From positions 1-64,000 of the forward strand of contig JAUSJO010000008.1 in the NCBI GenBank assembly GCA_030647205.1: DNA of 64,000 nucleotides, written 5' to 3'. The translations under genes were made by a program, and so were the position numbers. Position 1 is the first letter of the stretch, and every line of letters begins with the position of its first letter. Below, one piece after another: positions 25,085-33,292 of the stretch. Under the pieces are notes generated by a model, which worked only from the letters and a program-made list of their open reading frames with translations, did not search any database and was not told the DNA's origin. This DNA is from a bacterium (GTDB lineage: Bacteria; Patescibacteria; CPR2; UBA1875; JAJYID01).

Positions 25085-25426
25085 CTACTTGACTGCAATC
25101 TCCTGTTTCAAGGTATGAAGAGGGAAACTGAGGCACAGTCCGGGCTTTCCGCCATAAGTATTCCTTTTCTTGTTGCAGAACCAGCCGCAACCCGCGCTCC
25201 ATTGCCAGTGTGGTGTGCAGTTTTCACATCGAATTAAGTCGAGCTTAGCGATTTCGTTGATCTCTTCATATGTCATGTGCAACTCACAGATTTCCTTGCC
25301 ATAGCGGTCATTCCAGTTGAGAAAATGGCTGTACTCATTAGCGCAGCCATGGGGAATCCTCCCCCAGCCGGTCGCATCTGGAGTTGACTGACAGAAGTAG
25401 CAGTTTTTTTCACAAGTCTGTGGCAT
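25085..25426 (-). CDS. Cysteine-rich hypothetical protein, 113 aa
   Basis: The start is taken as ATG at 25426 (MPQTCEKNCYFCQ), preceded by GGAG; an in-frame TTG at 25438 lies in that ribosome site. At least eight cysteines are present, in a CxxxCxxC cluster at the N-terminus and in CENC ... CGWFCNKK ... CLSF later, suggesting zinc or another metal. It is the first gene of the minus-strand cluster. No family is recognised. Confidence 0.75.
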   Translation of the reverse strand: MPQTCEKNCYFCQSTPDATGWGRIPHGCANEYSHFLNWNDRYGKEICELHMTYEEINEIAKLDLIRCENCTPHWQWSAGCGWFCNKKRNTYGGKPGLCLSFPLHTLKQEIAVK

Positions 25427-25681
25427 CTCTTTCTCCAATCAGATAAGTTTTAAAGGTGCGGAAAAATATGCTAACAAATTTGTTTTAGCGAAACAAGTAT
25501 ACAGAAATAAGTTTTCAATTTTCAGCTAACAATTTCCAGTTAAATTCGAAATAATAACTAAAAATTGGGCTTTGACCAGCCGTAATAGAGTCTGTATACC
25601 TGTGAAAAAGGGGTGTGGAAAATAGGGAAATACTTTATTTAAAGCAAAAAATCTGTTCATAAAAAGTGGAAAAGAAAAGAG
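25427..25681. other. Gene-free AT-rich spacer
   Basis: About 255 bp between divergent transcription units. I see no ORF, repeat or hairpin of note; the minus-strand cluster promoter must lie here, but no clear consensus is evident. The nrdR promoter begins at its right edge. Confidence 0.5.
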
Positions 25682-25734
25682 TTGACACGCTATATCTAGT
25701 GTTCTATTATTTTTCTAAACACCATAAGTGGTGT
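25682..25734 (+). promoter_or_regulatory. nrdR promoter with two NrdR boxes
   Basis: TTGACA (25682-25687), 17 bp, TATTAT (25705-25710). Box 1, ACGCTATATCTAGTGT (25687-25702), fits the NrdR consensus acaCwAtATaTwGtgt and fills the spacer. Box 2, ACACCATAAGTGGTGT (25719-25734), lies just downstream of the -10. The boxes are 32 bp apart, about three helical turns, as expected for cooperative NrdR binding. Autorepression of the nrdR-nrdJ operon is inferred. Confidence 0.88.
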
Positions 25735-25763
25735 GTATTTTTAACGGTAAAATAGGTGAAAAG

Positions 25764-26210
25764 ATGGTTTGTCCTGAGTGTAAGTCAAATAAAATCAAAG
25801 TTTTAGAGAAAAGAAATGCAGATGGCGAGCAGGTTATCCGCCGGAGGCGCGAGTGTGAATCTTGTGGGTTTCGATTTACGACATACGAAAGGATTGAGGC
25901 TGCAACACTCGTAGTCGTAAAAAAAGATGGGACAAAAGAGTCTTTCTCTAGCGACAAGCTAAAGGTAGGTATCGAAAGGGCCTTGGAAAAAAGGCCGATT
26001 ACAGGAGTAGAGATGGAAGATTTCATCCATTTGATAGAGAGAAACCTAAAATCGCGCGGAACAAACGAGATAAAAAGCAGTGAGATTGGAGATGCGGTTC
26101 TTTCAAAACTAAAAGAGCTGGATGACGTAGCATATCTTAGATTTGCTTCTGTGTATAAGTCATTTGATGACATTGATAGCTTCAAAAAGGAACTGGAAAG
26201 CATCTCATAA
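25764..26210 (+). CDS. nrdR: Transcriptional repressor NrdR
   Basis: The protein is 148 aa. The start ATG at 25764 follows AGGTGA and gives MVCPECKSNKIKVLEKR; the frame opens earlier (25728), but that would place the start inside the second NrdR box. The zinc ribbon (CPEC ... CESCGFRFTTYER, residues 3-40) is followed by an ATP-cone (VVVKKDGTKESFSSDKLKVGIERALEKRPI). It senses dATP/ATP and represses ribonucleotide reductase genes; the RNR gene is 75 bp downstream. Confidence 0.96.
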   Translation: MVCPECKSNKIKVLEKRNADGEQVIRRRRECESCGFRFTTYERIEAATLVVVKKDGTKESFSSDKLKVGIERALEKRPITGVEMEDFIHLIERNLKSRGTNEIKSSEIGDAVLSKLKELDDVAYLRFASVYKSFDDIDSFKKELESIS

Positions 26211-26285
26211 GATAAGTTGATATAAAATATAAATTACAAATTAAAAAAGGACGGGGTGAGTTCTTTCGGGGGAAAGGAGAGGAAA

Positions 26286-28586
26286 ATGAAAACAAAAACA
26301 AAACCAAGGCTTTCTGATGCTTCATTGGAGGTTTTGAAAAGGCGTTATCTTTTGAAGGATGATAATGGCAAGATAATTGAAAAACCAGAGGGCCTTTTTA
26401 AAAGGGTAGCGACTCACGTGGCGCAAGCTGAAAAAAAATATAGTAAGGGGCCGGGAGCAAAAAAGACCTCTGATCAATTTTATGAAATGATATCCAGCCT
26501 CGATTTTCTTCCCAACTCGCCAACGCTTATGAACGCCGGCAGAGAACTCGGCCAGCTTAGCGCTTGTTTTGTTTTACCTGTAGGTGACAACATGGGGGAC
26601 ATCTTTGGAACTATTAAAAATACCGCACTTATACACCAGAGCGGCGGCGGAACCGGTTTTTCATTCTCACGTCTTCGCGAAAAAGGCGCAAGAGTGAAGT
26701 CGACTAGTGGTGTTGCGTCTGGGCCAATCTCATTTATGACCGCTTTTAATGCTGCTACAGAGACAGTTAAACAGGGAGGTACCAGAAGGGGCGCCAATAT
26801 GGGGATGCTTCGTATAGACCACCCTGACATTATGGATTTCATAACCTGCAAAGAGGACAATGGAGCTTTTAACAACTTCAATATCTCGGTTGCAATTACT
26901 GAAAAGTTTATGAAAGCCGTGGAAAAAGACAAAGATTATGACTTGATCTCGCCTCTTACAGGGAAGAAAACAGGATCACTAAATGCCAGAGAAGTATTTG
27001 ATATTATAGTAAAACAAGCCTGGAAAAACGGCGAGCCCGGAATAGTGTTTATTGACAGAATGAATAAGGATAATCCAACTCCCAAAATTGGCGAAATAGA
27101 GAGCACTAATCCTTGTGGAGAACAGCCTCTTCTTCCTTACGAATCATGCAATCTAGGCTCTATCAACCTATCAAACTTTGTTGAAGACGGAGAGGTTGAC
27201 TGGCGAAGGCTCAAAGAGACCACACGATGGGCAGTGAGGTTTTTAGACGATGTTATAGATATGAACAAGTATCCTATCGATGAAATATCTGAGATGACTC
27301 GTGCAAACAGGAAAATAGGGCTTGGAGTTATGGGTTTTGCCGATATGCTTGTCCAGCTTGAGATACCATACAATACAGATGAAGCAGTATCTGCAGCTGA
27401 AGAAGTGATGAAGTTTATACAGGAAGAGGGTCGCAAGATGTCTGAAGAACTGGCGAAGGAAAGAGGGATTTTCCCGAATTGGAAGGATAGCATCTATGGT
27501 GATAGTAAACAAAGGGTTAGGAACGCCACTGTGACGACTATAGCGCCTACAGGATCAATAAGCATGATTGCGGATGCTTCAAGCGGCGTTGAGCCACTTT
27601 TTGCGGTCAGTTTCATAAAAAATGTGATGGATAAAGATGAACTTGTAATGACAAACCCGATATTTCTCTCTATAGCTAAAAGAATGGGATTCTACTCAGA
27701 AGAGCTTATGAAGAAAATAGCAAAAAGCGGTACTTTGGAAGGGATAGATGAAGTTCCTGATGAGGTGAAAAGAGTTTTTGTTGTAGCACATGATGTCTCT
27801 CCACTGTGGCATCTGAAAATACAGGCAGCAATCCAGAAGTATACTGATAATGCCGTTTCAAAAACTGTAAATTTCGGCCATTCAGCAACAAAAAAAGATG
27901 TCGCAGAAGTGTATAAACTGGCTTATGACCTTGGTTGTAAGGGAGTGACTATATACAGAGATGGAAGTCGAGAAGAACAGGTTCTAAATATTGGGAAAGT
28001 GAATAAAAAAGGTGTTCAGGAAGAAAAAATAGACCCAACAAAGCGGGTTGTCAGACAGCGTGCCAGAGTTACCTATGGTAGGACTATCCAGATCATGACA
28101 GGTTGTGGGAAGCTCTATGTTACGGTAAATGAAGACGAAGAAGGAAGGCCATTTGAGCTCTTCTCTGCTATGGGAAAAGCAGGCGGTTGTGCTGCCTCTC
28201 AAGCAGAAGCTATCAGCCGGATGGTTTCAACATCTTTAAGGAGCGGTATAGAACCTAAAATCATTATTAAGCACCTAAAGAGCATTGCTTGCCACAGACC
28301 GTTTGGATTCGGCCCGGACAGGATTACATCATGCTCAGATGCGATAGCCAGAGCACTTGAATCATTTATCTCTCCTCCTACTCTTGGTATCGTCAGAGAC
28401 CAAAGCATAGTAAAAGAACAAGAGCAGCTTGAGATAAAAATTGAAGAAGTAAGTACACAAACAGTAAAGCCGGAGATAAAAAGAGAAAGTTATATAGGGG
28501 GTATATGCCGTGAATGCGGCGGGCCGATCGAGTATGAAGGCGGGTGTATGGTTTGCAGATCTTGTGGCTACTCGGAGTGCGGATAG
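26286..28586 (+). CDS. nrdJ: Adenosylcobalamin-dependent (class II) ribonucleotide reductase
   Basis: The protein is 766 aa. ATG at 26286 follows AAAGGAG; an upstream in-frame GTG (26256) lacks one. It reduces ribonucleotides to deoxyribonucleotides. Visible are FLPNSPTLMNAG, QSGGGTGFSFSRLR, the catalytic NPCGEQPLLPYESCNLGSINL stretch, ATVTTIAPTGSISMIA, and a C-terminal CRECGG ... CMVCRSCGYSECG cysteine tail for re-reduction/zinc. No NrdB-type partner is present; instead a corrinoid adenosyltransferase follows, matching cofactor need. Confidence 0.95.
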   Translation: MKTKTKPRLSDASLEVLKRRYLLKDDNGKIIEKPEGLFKRVATHVAQAEKKYSKGPGAKKTSDQFYEMISSLDFLPNSPTLMNAGRELGQLSACFVLPVGDNMGDIFGTIKNTALIHQSGGGTGFSFSRLREKGARVKSTSGVASGPISFMTAFNAATETVKQGGTRRGANMGMLRIDHPDIMDFITCKEDNGAFNNFNISVAITEKFMKAVEKDKDYDLISPLTGKKTGSLNAREVFDIIVKQAWKNGEPGIVFIDRMNKDNPTPKIGEIESTNPCGEQPLLPYESCNLGSINLSNFVEDGEVDWRRLKETTRWAVRFLDDVIDMNKYPIDEISEMTRANRKIGLGVMGFADMLVQLEIPYNTDEAVSAAEEVMKFIQEEGRKMSEELAKERGIFPNWKDSIYGDSKQRVRNATVTTIAPTGSISMIADASSGVEPLFAVSFIKNVMDKDELVMTNPIFLSIAKRMGFYSEELMKKIAKSGTLEGIDEVPDEVKRVFVVAHDVSPLWHLKIQAAIQKYTDNAVSKTVNFGHSATKKDVAEVYKLAYDLGCKGVTIYRDGSREEQVLNIGKVNKKGVQEEKIDPTKRVVRQRARVTYGRTIQIMTGCGKLYVTVNEDEEGRPFELFSAMGKAGGCAASQAEAISRMVSTSLRSGIEPKIIIKHLKSIACHRPFGFGPDRITSCSDAIARALESFISPPTLGIVRDQSIVKEQEQLEIKIEEVSTQTVKPEIKRESYIGGICRECGGPIEYEGGCMVCRSCGYSECG

Positions 28587-28659
28587 GAATAGTAAACAAT
28601 CAAAGGTGAAAGTAAAGGTTGTAGTTTGATTTTGTTAAATTTTAGATTGAGAGTTTAAG

Positions 28660-29157
28660 ATGATACAGATTTATACGGGAGAAGGAAAAGGAAAGACAAC
28701 GGCTTCAGTCGGGTTAGCGGCTCGGGCGTCGAAGCACTGCAAAGTACTTTTTATACAGCTAATAAAAAGCGGTGATAGTTCGGAAGTATCGGTGCTTCAA
28801 AACACGCCAAACATCGAATATAAGGCCTTTGGAAGCGGTGAGTGGATTTTGGAGGATACAGACAAGAGTAAAGAGGCAAAAAACTGTCAGAACGCCCTCA
28901 AATACGTCAGAGGCAATCTTAAAAACTATGATGTGGTAGTTATCGATGAGGCGATAACGGCTGTGGACCTGGGATTATTGGACGAAAGTGATATTCTGAG
29001 TATTTTAGCCGAAATCCCTGATGATAAGGAGGTTGTACTGACGGGCAGAGGGGCGACGGAAAAATTGATTGAACGTGCGGATTTAGTTTCAGAGATGAAA
29101 AAAATAAAACATTATTATGATAAAGGCGTTGAGGCCAGAAAGGGAATCGAGTTATGA
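28660..29157 (+). CDS. cobO: Corrinoid (cob(I)alamin) adenosyltransferase, CobO/BtuR type
   Basis: The protein is 165 aa. The P-loop GEGKGKTT at residues 7-14 is in the unusual order of the CobA/CobO/BtuR family, followed by VLFIQLIKSG, YDVVVIDEAITAVDLGLL and VVLTGRGATEKLIERADLVSEM. It makes adenosylcobalamin from cobalamin and ATP, the cofactor of the RNR encoded just upstream. It overlaps the next gene by ATGA (29154-29157). No de novo cobalamin genes are visible, so it likely serves salvage. Confidence 0.93.
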   Translation: MIQIYTGEGKGKTTASVGLAARASKHCKVLFIQLIKSGDSSEVSVLQNTPNIEYKAFGSGEWILEDTDKSKEAKNCQNALKYVRGNLKNYDVVVIDEAITAVDLGLLDESDILSILAEIPDDKEVVLTGRGATEKLIERADLVSEMKKIKHYYDKGVEARKGIEL

Positions 29158-29795
29158 AGGAGATCAGTTGGAGGGTGAAAAAAGGATGGGTTTATCTTCT
29201 TGGGATATGTCTAATACTTGGAGTTGTGGCTATAGGGCTGCAAGACTCAAGTATGAAAGCAGAAGGGGCGCAAGATCCTTCTGTAAGTAGCGAAAGTACA
29301 GTCACTGACAGTACTGAGGCTAAAAACGAACCTGTAAGCACAAATACTGTTCCAAAAAAGAGCGAAAATCAGCCGCAAAATAAGCCTTCAGGTACAAAGG
29401 CAAAGCCGGTAACAACGGTTCGAGAGATTCAAGCAGGTGGTGTTGCGACGGCTCAAGTTCAAACAGTAAGCGCAGTTGCTCCTACAGTTGTCACACCGGT
29501 ACAGAAAGATACGGTCGAGATGAATATCTCGGGTCTTGGAACCTATAAAGTAGAAATAGCTAAAGGCGAGAACGCTTTTCAGGCGCTTCAGGCGGCTGCA
29601 AACCAAAACGGTTTTATTGTTGAGTACAAAATGTATTCATGGGGGAATATGATAACAAAGATAGGCGCATCAAAAGCTCAAGGGACCTACTACTGGGCTC
29701 TTTACTACAATGGTGGTTACTCAATGGTCGGAGCAAGCGACCTGATATTAAAAAATAATGATAAAGTAGAGTGGAGGTATGAATCATGGATGTAA
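29154..29795 (+). CDS. Secreted/anchored DUF4430-like protein
   Basis: The protein is 213 aa. A hydrophobic segment at about residues 10-28 is a signal or anchor, then comes a Ser/Thr/Pro-rich linker to about 110. The C-terminal ~85 residues (KGENAFQALQAAANQNGFIVEYK ... YYWALYYNGGYSMVGASDLILKNNDKVEWRYE) fit the DUF4430 / transcobalamin C-terminal fold. Placed between an adenosyltransferase and a transporter-like protein, it may capture corrinoids outside the cell; that role is inference. Confidence 0.8.
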   Translation: MKEISWRVKKGWVYLLGICLILGVVAIGLQDSSMKAEGAQDPSVSSESTVTDSTEAKNEPVSTNTVPKKSENQPQNKPSGTKAKPVTTVREIQAGGVATAQVQTVSAVAPTVVTPVQKDTVEMNISGLGTYKVEIAKGENAFQALQAAANQNGFIVEYKMYSWGNMITKIGASKAQGTYYWALYYNGGYSMVGASDLILKNNDKVEWRYESWM

Positions 29796-30349
29796 GAGTT
29801 AAGTCTGTTTTAGCAAAAATTGATGAGAATGCAGTTGCTATACTGCTCGTTATCGTCGCAGTATCAACAAGGCTTTTGCCTCATCCGGCGAACTTTGCCG
29901 CTGTGGGCGCTGTAGCGCTTTTCTCAGGGACTTATTTAAAGAAAAAGTATGCTCTCTGGCTGCCGCTTATTATTATGATGGTCTCAGACGTTATTATAGG
30001 CCTTCATAACCTCATTCTATTCACTTGGGGAAGCTTCATCTTGATGGGGTGTATCGGTCTTTGGGTAAGGAAGAATAAAAACGTGCAAAACGTGATTTTT
30101 GGTACTATTACCGGCTCACTTGTTTTCTTCTTCGTCACTAACTTTGCAGTGTGGGCGTTTACTCCGTTTTATGCAAAGACGCTGCAGGGGCTTTTGCAGT
30201 GTTTCGTACTGGCGCTTCCTTTCTTTAGGAACTCTCTCGCCGGAGATGTCTTCTATGTTGGAGTGCTATATGGTGCATATGAAGGTGCGATATATCTCTT
30301 ACCGAGACTAAAGAAAAACATGGGCTTAGTCCAAGCAACGAATAAATAA
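29786..30349 (+). CDS. Membrane protein, DUF6580 / ECF S-component-like
   Basis: The protein is 187 aa with about five hydrophobic segments. The N-terminal STRLLPHPANFAAVGAVALFSGTYLKKKYALWLPLIIMMVSDVIIGLH matches the DUF6580 pattern, a family with the look of ECF-transporter substrate components. It overlaps the DUF4430 gene by 10 bp. In this operon it is a candidate cobalamin uptake component; no ECF ATPase or T component is in the window. Confidence 0.75.
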   Translation: MDVRVKSVLAKIDENAVAILLVIVAVSTRLLPHPANFAAVGAVALFSGTYLKKKYALWLPLIIMMVSDVIIGLHNLILFTWGSFILMGCIGLWVRKNKNVQNVIFGTITGSLVFFFVTNFAVWAFTPFYAKTLQGLLQCFVLALPFFRNSLAGDVFYVGVLYGAYEGAIYLLPRLKKNMGLVQATNK

Positions 30350-30395
30350 ATTATTCAAATAGTTATTCCAAAGAACTAAAAATTATTTTGTGTCA

Positions 30396-30432
30396 AATAC
30401 CATAGCTTTTTTACCGGAGCTATGGTATTTTT
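30396..30432 (+). terminator. Terminator of the nrd-B12 operon
   Basis: AATACCATAGCT / AGCTATGGTATT stem followed by TTT, between the DUF6580 gene and argB. Confidence 0.8.
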
Positions 30433-30452
30433 AGCGCAGATAAAATGAAAAA

Positions 30453-31274
30453 ATGAATAAAGCAGAAGAAAAAATAAATATTTTTCTGGAAGCCATTCCT
30501 TGGCTAAAAGACTTTAAGGGTAAGATTTTTGTATTGAAATATGGCGGAGAGCTGCTTGCGAGTGAGGAAAATCTTAAAAATATTGCCGGTGATATAGATC
30601 TTTTGTGTACTCTTGGTATTCACACAGTCGTTGTTCATGGCGGAGGACCGCAACTTGATGCGCAGTTAGATAAAAGGGAGATTAAGTTTGAGAAAAAAGG
30701 CGGTATGCGCATATACTCAAAGGAAATCTTAGATGTTTCTCAAAAGGTATTTACTGAAGTTGCAAAGGAAGTCAGACACAACATAGATGCTCATAAAGTA
30801 AAGACAAAACTTATTCCTTATGAATATATTCACGTAAAACGTTCTAAAGAGTTGGGATTTGTGGGTAAAGTGACATCCATCGACCCCATTTTTGCCAAAA
30901 TGATTACTGGTCATCTTGTTCCCATAATGCCGCTTTTTGGCTGGGACGAAGAGGGAAATCTTTGCAATGTGAATGCAGATGATATGGCGGTGTCGGTCGC
31001 AGAAATGCTTGGTGCAGAAAAGCTAATTATCCATACATCGGTTGACGGGGTTTTGGATGACAAAGGCAAGACTATTACTCATTTGGACGTAGATACTGCA
31101 GAGAGAATGATTAAAGAGCGTCACATAAGAGGAGGGATGATACCAAAAGTTCTTCATGCAATAGAGTCTGAGAAAGTGGGGAAAATCCATATAATTAACG
31201 GGAATATCCCTCATGCGCTTTTATATGAAGTATTCACCAAAGAGGGTATAGGAACTGAGATAGTTCGGGATTAG
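30453..31274 (+). CDS. argB: Acetylglutamate kinase-like amino-acid kinase
   Basis: The protein is 273 aa. KIFVLKYGGELL (ATP site), VVVHGGGPQLDAQLDK (substrate loop), NVNADDMAVSVAEMLGAEKLIIHTSVDGVL and GGMIPKVLHAIE all match ArgB, which phosphorylates N-acetylglutamate in arginine synthesis. No other arg gene is in the window; ArgB-like kinases can have other roles, so the substrate is not certain. No clear ribosome site precedes the start. Confidence 0.85.
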   Translation: MNKAEEKINIFLEAIPWLKDFKGKIFVLKYGGELLASEENLKNIAGDIDLLCTLGIHTVVVHGGGPQLDAQLDKREIKFEKKGGMRIYSKEILDVSQKVFTEVAKEVRHNIDAHKVKTKLIPYEYIHVKRSKELGFVGKVTSIDPIFAKMITGHLVPIMPLFGWDEEGNLCNVNADDMAVSVAEMLGAEKLIIHTSVDGVLDDKGKTITHLDVDTAERMIKERHIRGGMIPKVLHAIESEKVGKIHIINGNIPHALLYEVFTKEGIGTEIVRD

Positions 31275-31635
31275 GCCGTTTTGTCATCCTGAAGTATGGA
31301 GGATCTATGGTTCGTCATTCCGGACTTCCTGCCCGACCTGAACGGTCGTTCGGGCGGGGATCCGGAATCTAGGATAATTAAACCTGCTAAAGTAGTCATT
31401 ATCATTATCCACTTTTTTAGAAAAAGTGGAGCAAAAATCGCGGCTTAGACGGTCTCTCAAAGTGTCGTCTGGTTCGCTCTCTCATCTTTAAAAAAATTAA
31501 CTCGTTTCACTCAGACAAAATTATTTTTAAAGGTTCGTTTACTCCCAGACTTCCTTTTCGAGCCGATAGCCGCAAGAGAGTTCTCTTTGAAAAAATCACG
31601 CCGGGAAGAGAAATTTATTCGTGATGTCGGGATGT
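31275..31635 (+). repeat. Gene-free stretch with dispersed repeat (copy B)
   Basis: It opens with a large imperfect hairpin (GTCATTCCGGA ... CCGGAATC, 31314-31372, with inner GCCCGACC/GGGCGGG arms). It continues with TTATCCACTTTTT ... AAAAGTGGAGCAAAAATCGCG, ACAAAATTATTTTTAAAGGTTCG, CTTTGAAAAAATCACGCCGG and GTGATGTCGGGA (31621-31632). The same series occurs near 33.3-33.6 kb. It has no credible coding capacity. Confidence 0.75.
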
Positions 31636-31642
31636 TTTGTAT

Positions 31643-31673
31643 TTGACACAAGGGAAGCTATTTATGCTATTAT
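31643..31673 (+). promoter_or_regulatory. Promoter for small membrane protein
   Basis: TTGACA (31643-31648) and TATTAT (31668-31673) with a TG extension; the 19-bp spacer is long, so moderate confidence. Confidence 0.5.
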
Positions 31674-31707
31674 GAGTTTATACAAAATAACCTTTCATGG
31701 AGGGGTT

Positions 31708-31992
31708 TTGAACAAACTTGTCAAATATATGCTCATAGTTTTTGTCGCATTCAACGTTCTCGGTGGAACTGTTTTGGGCTTGCATGATTATTCGCAGGAT
31801 AAAGATGCAAAAAAGGCATTTCGAAATTTTTATGCAAATGATACGGCGGTGATGGGAGCATATGACAAAAAACTATCAAACTCTTTAAACAAATATGAAA
31901 CTGATTTTATCGTTGTGGTGGCTTTTGTGGCCCTTTTGGGTATTTTATATTCATTCAGCAAGAGGGAATATATCAAGAAACATAAAAAGTAA
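31708..31992 (+). CDS. Small membrane protein, 94 aa
   Basis: TTG at 31708 is chosen because TGGAGGGG sits just before it; an upstream extension to 31621 runs through the promoter and the end of the repeat. There are two hydrophobic segments (KYMLIVFVAFNVLGGTVLGL and FIVVVAFVALLGILYSF) with a charged loop of about 40 residues (YSQDKDAKKAFRNFY) between them and a basic tail. Function unknown. Confidence 0.65.
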   Translation: MNKLVKYMLIVFVAFNVLGGTVLGLHDYSQDKDAKKAFRNFYANDTAVMGAYDKKLSNSLNKYETDFIVVVAFVALLGILYSFSKREYIKKHKK

Positions 31993-32064
31993 TATTTTGT
32001 GAGTTTAAACATAAACATTGAACTTGAAAACCTGTAAGATAATTTCAAAGAAAAGAGGAATATA

Positions 32065-32493
32065 ATGGAAGAAGTCAAAAAATATGCTGACAGTATCTCT
32101 GCTGAACTTTCGGAGAAGAAAGGCGTCTGGACGCTTACAAAGGTAGTTGCGGAAAGAAAGGCATTCTTAAGCAAAAAGAAACTGGAGTATATCGCCAAGT
32201 TTAGATTTGATGATGAGAACAAAGAGATTCGATTTACGGAAATGCTCAAAGAGTCGGGCTCGGGTATTTCTAGCGGCGATATGGATGATATGTCTCCCGG
32301 TTTTGGATTTAAGGCGGGAACCTACAAAACGGGCATGGGCGGGAGAGAAGGTAGTATAAAAGAGCAGTCAAATCTTTTCGGCAAGGATTATAGCTATGAA
32401 TTTAAATTCGAAGAAATTAGAGCAAAAATAGAAGAAATCGCAAAAAATAAAGGTTATGACTTCAAATATCAAATAACGTCAAAAGGTCTTTAA
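32065..32493 (+). CDS. Hypothetical soluble protein, 142 aa
   Basis: It has no signal peptide. A charged helical N-terminus (EEVKKYADSISAELSEKKGVW) precedes beta-like stretches (KLEYIAKFRFDDENKEIRFTEML) and a Gly-rich loop (SGDMDDMSPGFGFKAGTYKTGMGG). GAGGA-type ribosome site. It is followed 13 bp later by a membrane-anchored protein, likely the same transcript. Not recognised. Confidence 0.75.
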   Translation: MEEVKKYADSISAELSEKKGVWTLTKVVAERKAFLSKKKLEYIAKFRFDDENKEIRFTEMLKESGSGISSGDMDDMSPGFGFKAGTYKTGMGGREGSIKEQSNLFGKDYSYEFKFEEIRAKIEEIAKNKGYDFKYQITSKGL

Positions 32494-32506
32494 GAAAGGA
32501 GTAGTC

Positions 32507-33292
32507 ATGAAAAAAGGTTTAATCATCGGGGGTGCGGTTCTCACAGTGGTGGTTTTGATTTTAGGATACGGTTTTTATAATGCGTCGAAAGTACGCTCAT
32601 ACGCTAAGGATGTGGATGCGATAATTACAGAGAGTGATGCGACTTGGAATACAAAAGAGATCGAGAAAAGCTCGAGTTCGATTACGGATCTGCAAAAAGA
32701 AATGAACAAAGTAAAGACTGACTCGGAGGTACAACTCGCAAAACTAAACAGTATGAGCGCGCCGGGAAAAGCAAAAGATCTGGAAAAGAAAACGAAAGAG
32801 TATTTTGTTCTTGCAAAAAATGTCGCAGACCAGACAGCTACATTTTTGGAATATGTCAAAGTTGTGGAAGCATCAGGGAACGACTTGAAAAACATCGATA
32901 GCGGCGCCACGACACCTTCAGCAGCTGGTGTTGCAGCAACATTTACGAAAATGCACAATGCCTTGTCGGCAACTATCACGAAGCTTGAAGCGGCAACTCC
33001 CCCGTCATCTATGAAAGATTTTCACGACAAATACATCGCAGCTCTAAAAAAAATGGATGCGGCGATAGTAAAAGGTATCGACTATGCAAATGCAAACCAG
33101 CTGGATAAGCTTAGTACCATTACTACTGATTTAGACGGGGCAGTTAAAGATCTAAATGCCATCAAAACTCCGTCGAACGACACTATTCTCGAAGACTTGG
33201 TAACAAAGGCAAATAAAGACAAGCTAGACAAATATCCAGATCAAATAAAGGCCGAAGCACAGAAACTGGAAAAGACAATCATTAGTTACTAG
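32507..33292 (+). CDS. Membrane-anchored helical protein, 261 aa
   Basis: AAGGAG precedes the ATG. There is one N-terminal hydrophobic segment (residues 4-26, LIIGGAVLTVVVLILGYGFY) and the rest is predicted long helices rich in Lys, Asp and Thr (ITDLQKEMNKVKTDSEVQLAKL ..., KTKEYFVLAKNVADQTATFLEYVK). This suggests an extracytoplasmic helical bundle. No cysteines and no catalytic motif are seen. Function unknown. Confidence 0.8.
   Translation: MKKGLIIGGAVLTVVVLILGYGFYNASKVRSYAKDVDAIITESDATWNTKEIEKSSSSITDLQKEMNKVKTDSEVQLAKLNSMSAPGKAKDLEKKTKEYFVLAKNVADQTATFLEYVKVVEASGNDLKNIDSGATTPSAAGVAATFTKMHNALSATITKLEAATPPSSMKDFHDKYIAALKKMDAAIVKGIDYANANQLDKLSTITTDLDGAVKDLNAIKTPSNDTILEDLVTKANKDKLDKYPDQIKAEAQKLEKTIISY

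Noticed and set aside
28587..30452. Cobalamin riboswitch in the B12 operon
   Set aside because: Gaps are too short or show none of the B12-box features; control appears to rest on the NrdR boxes.
31621..31707. Longer N-terminus for the 94-aa membrane protein
   Set aside because: It would run through the repeat end and the TTGACA/TATTAT promoter.
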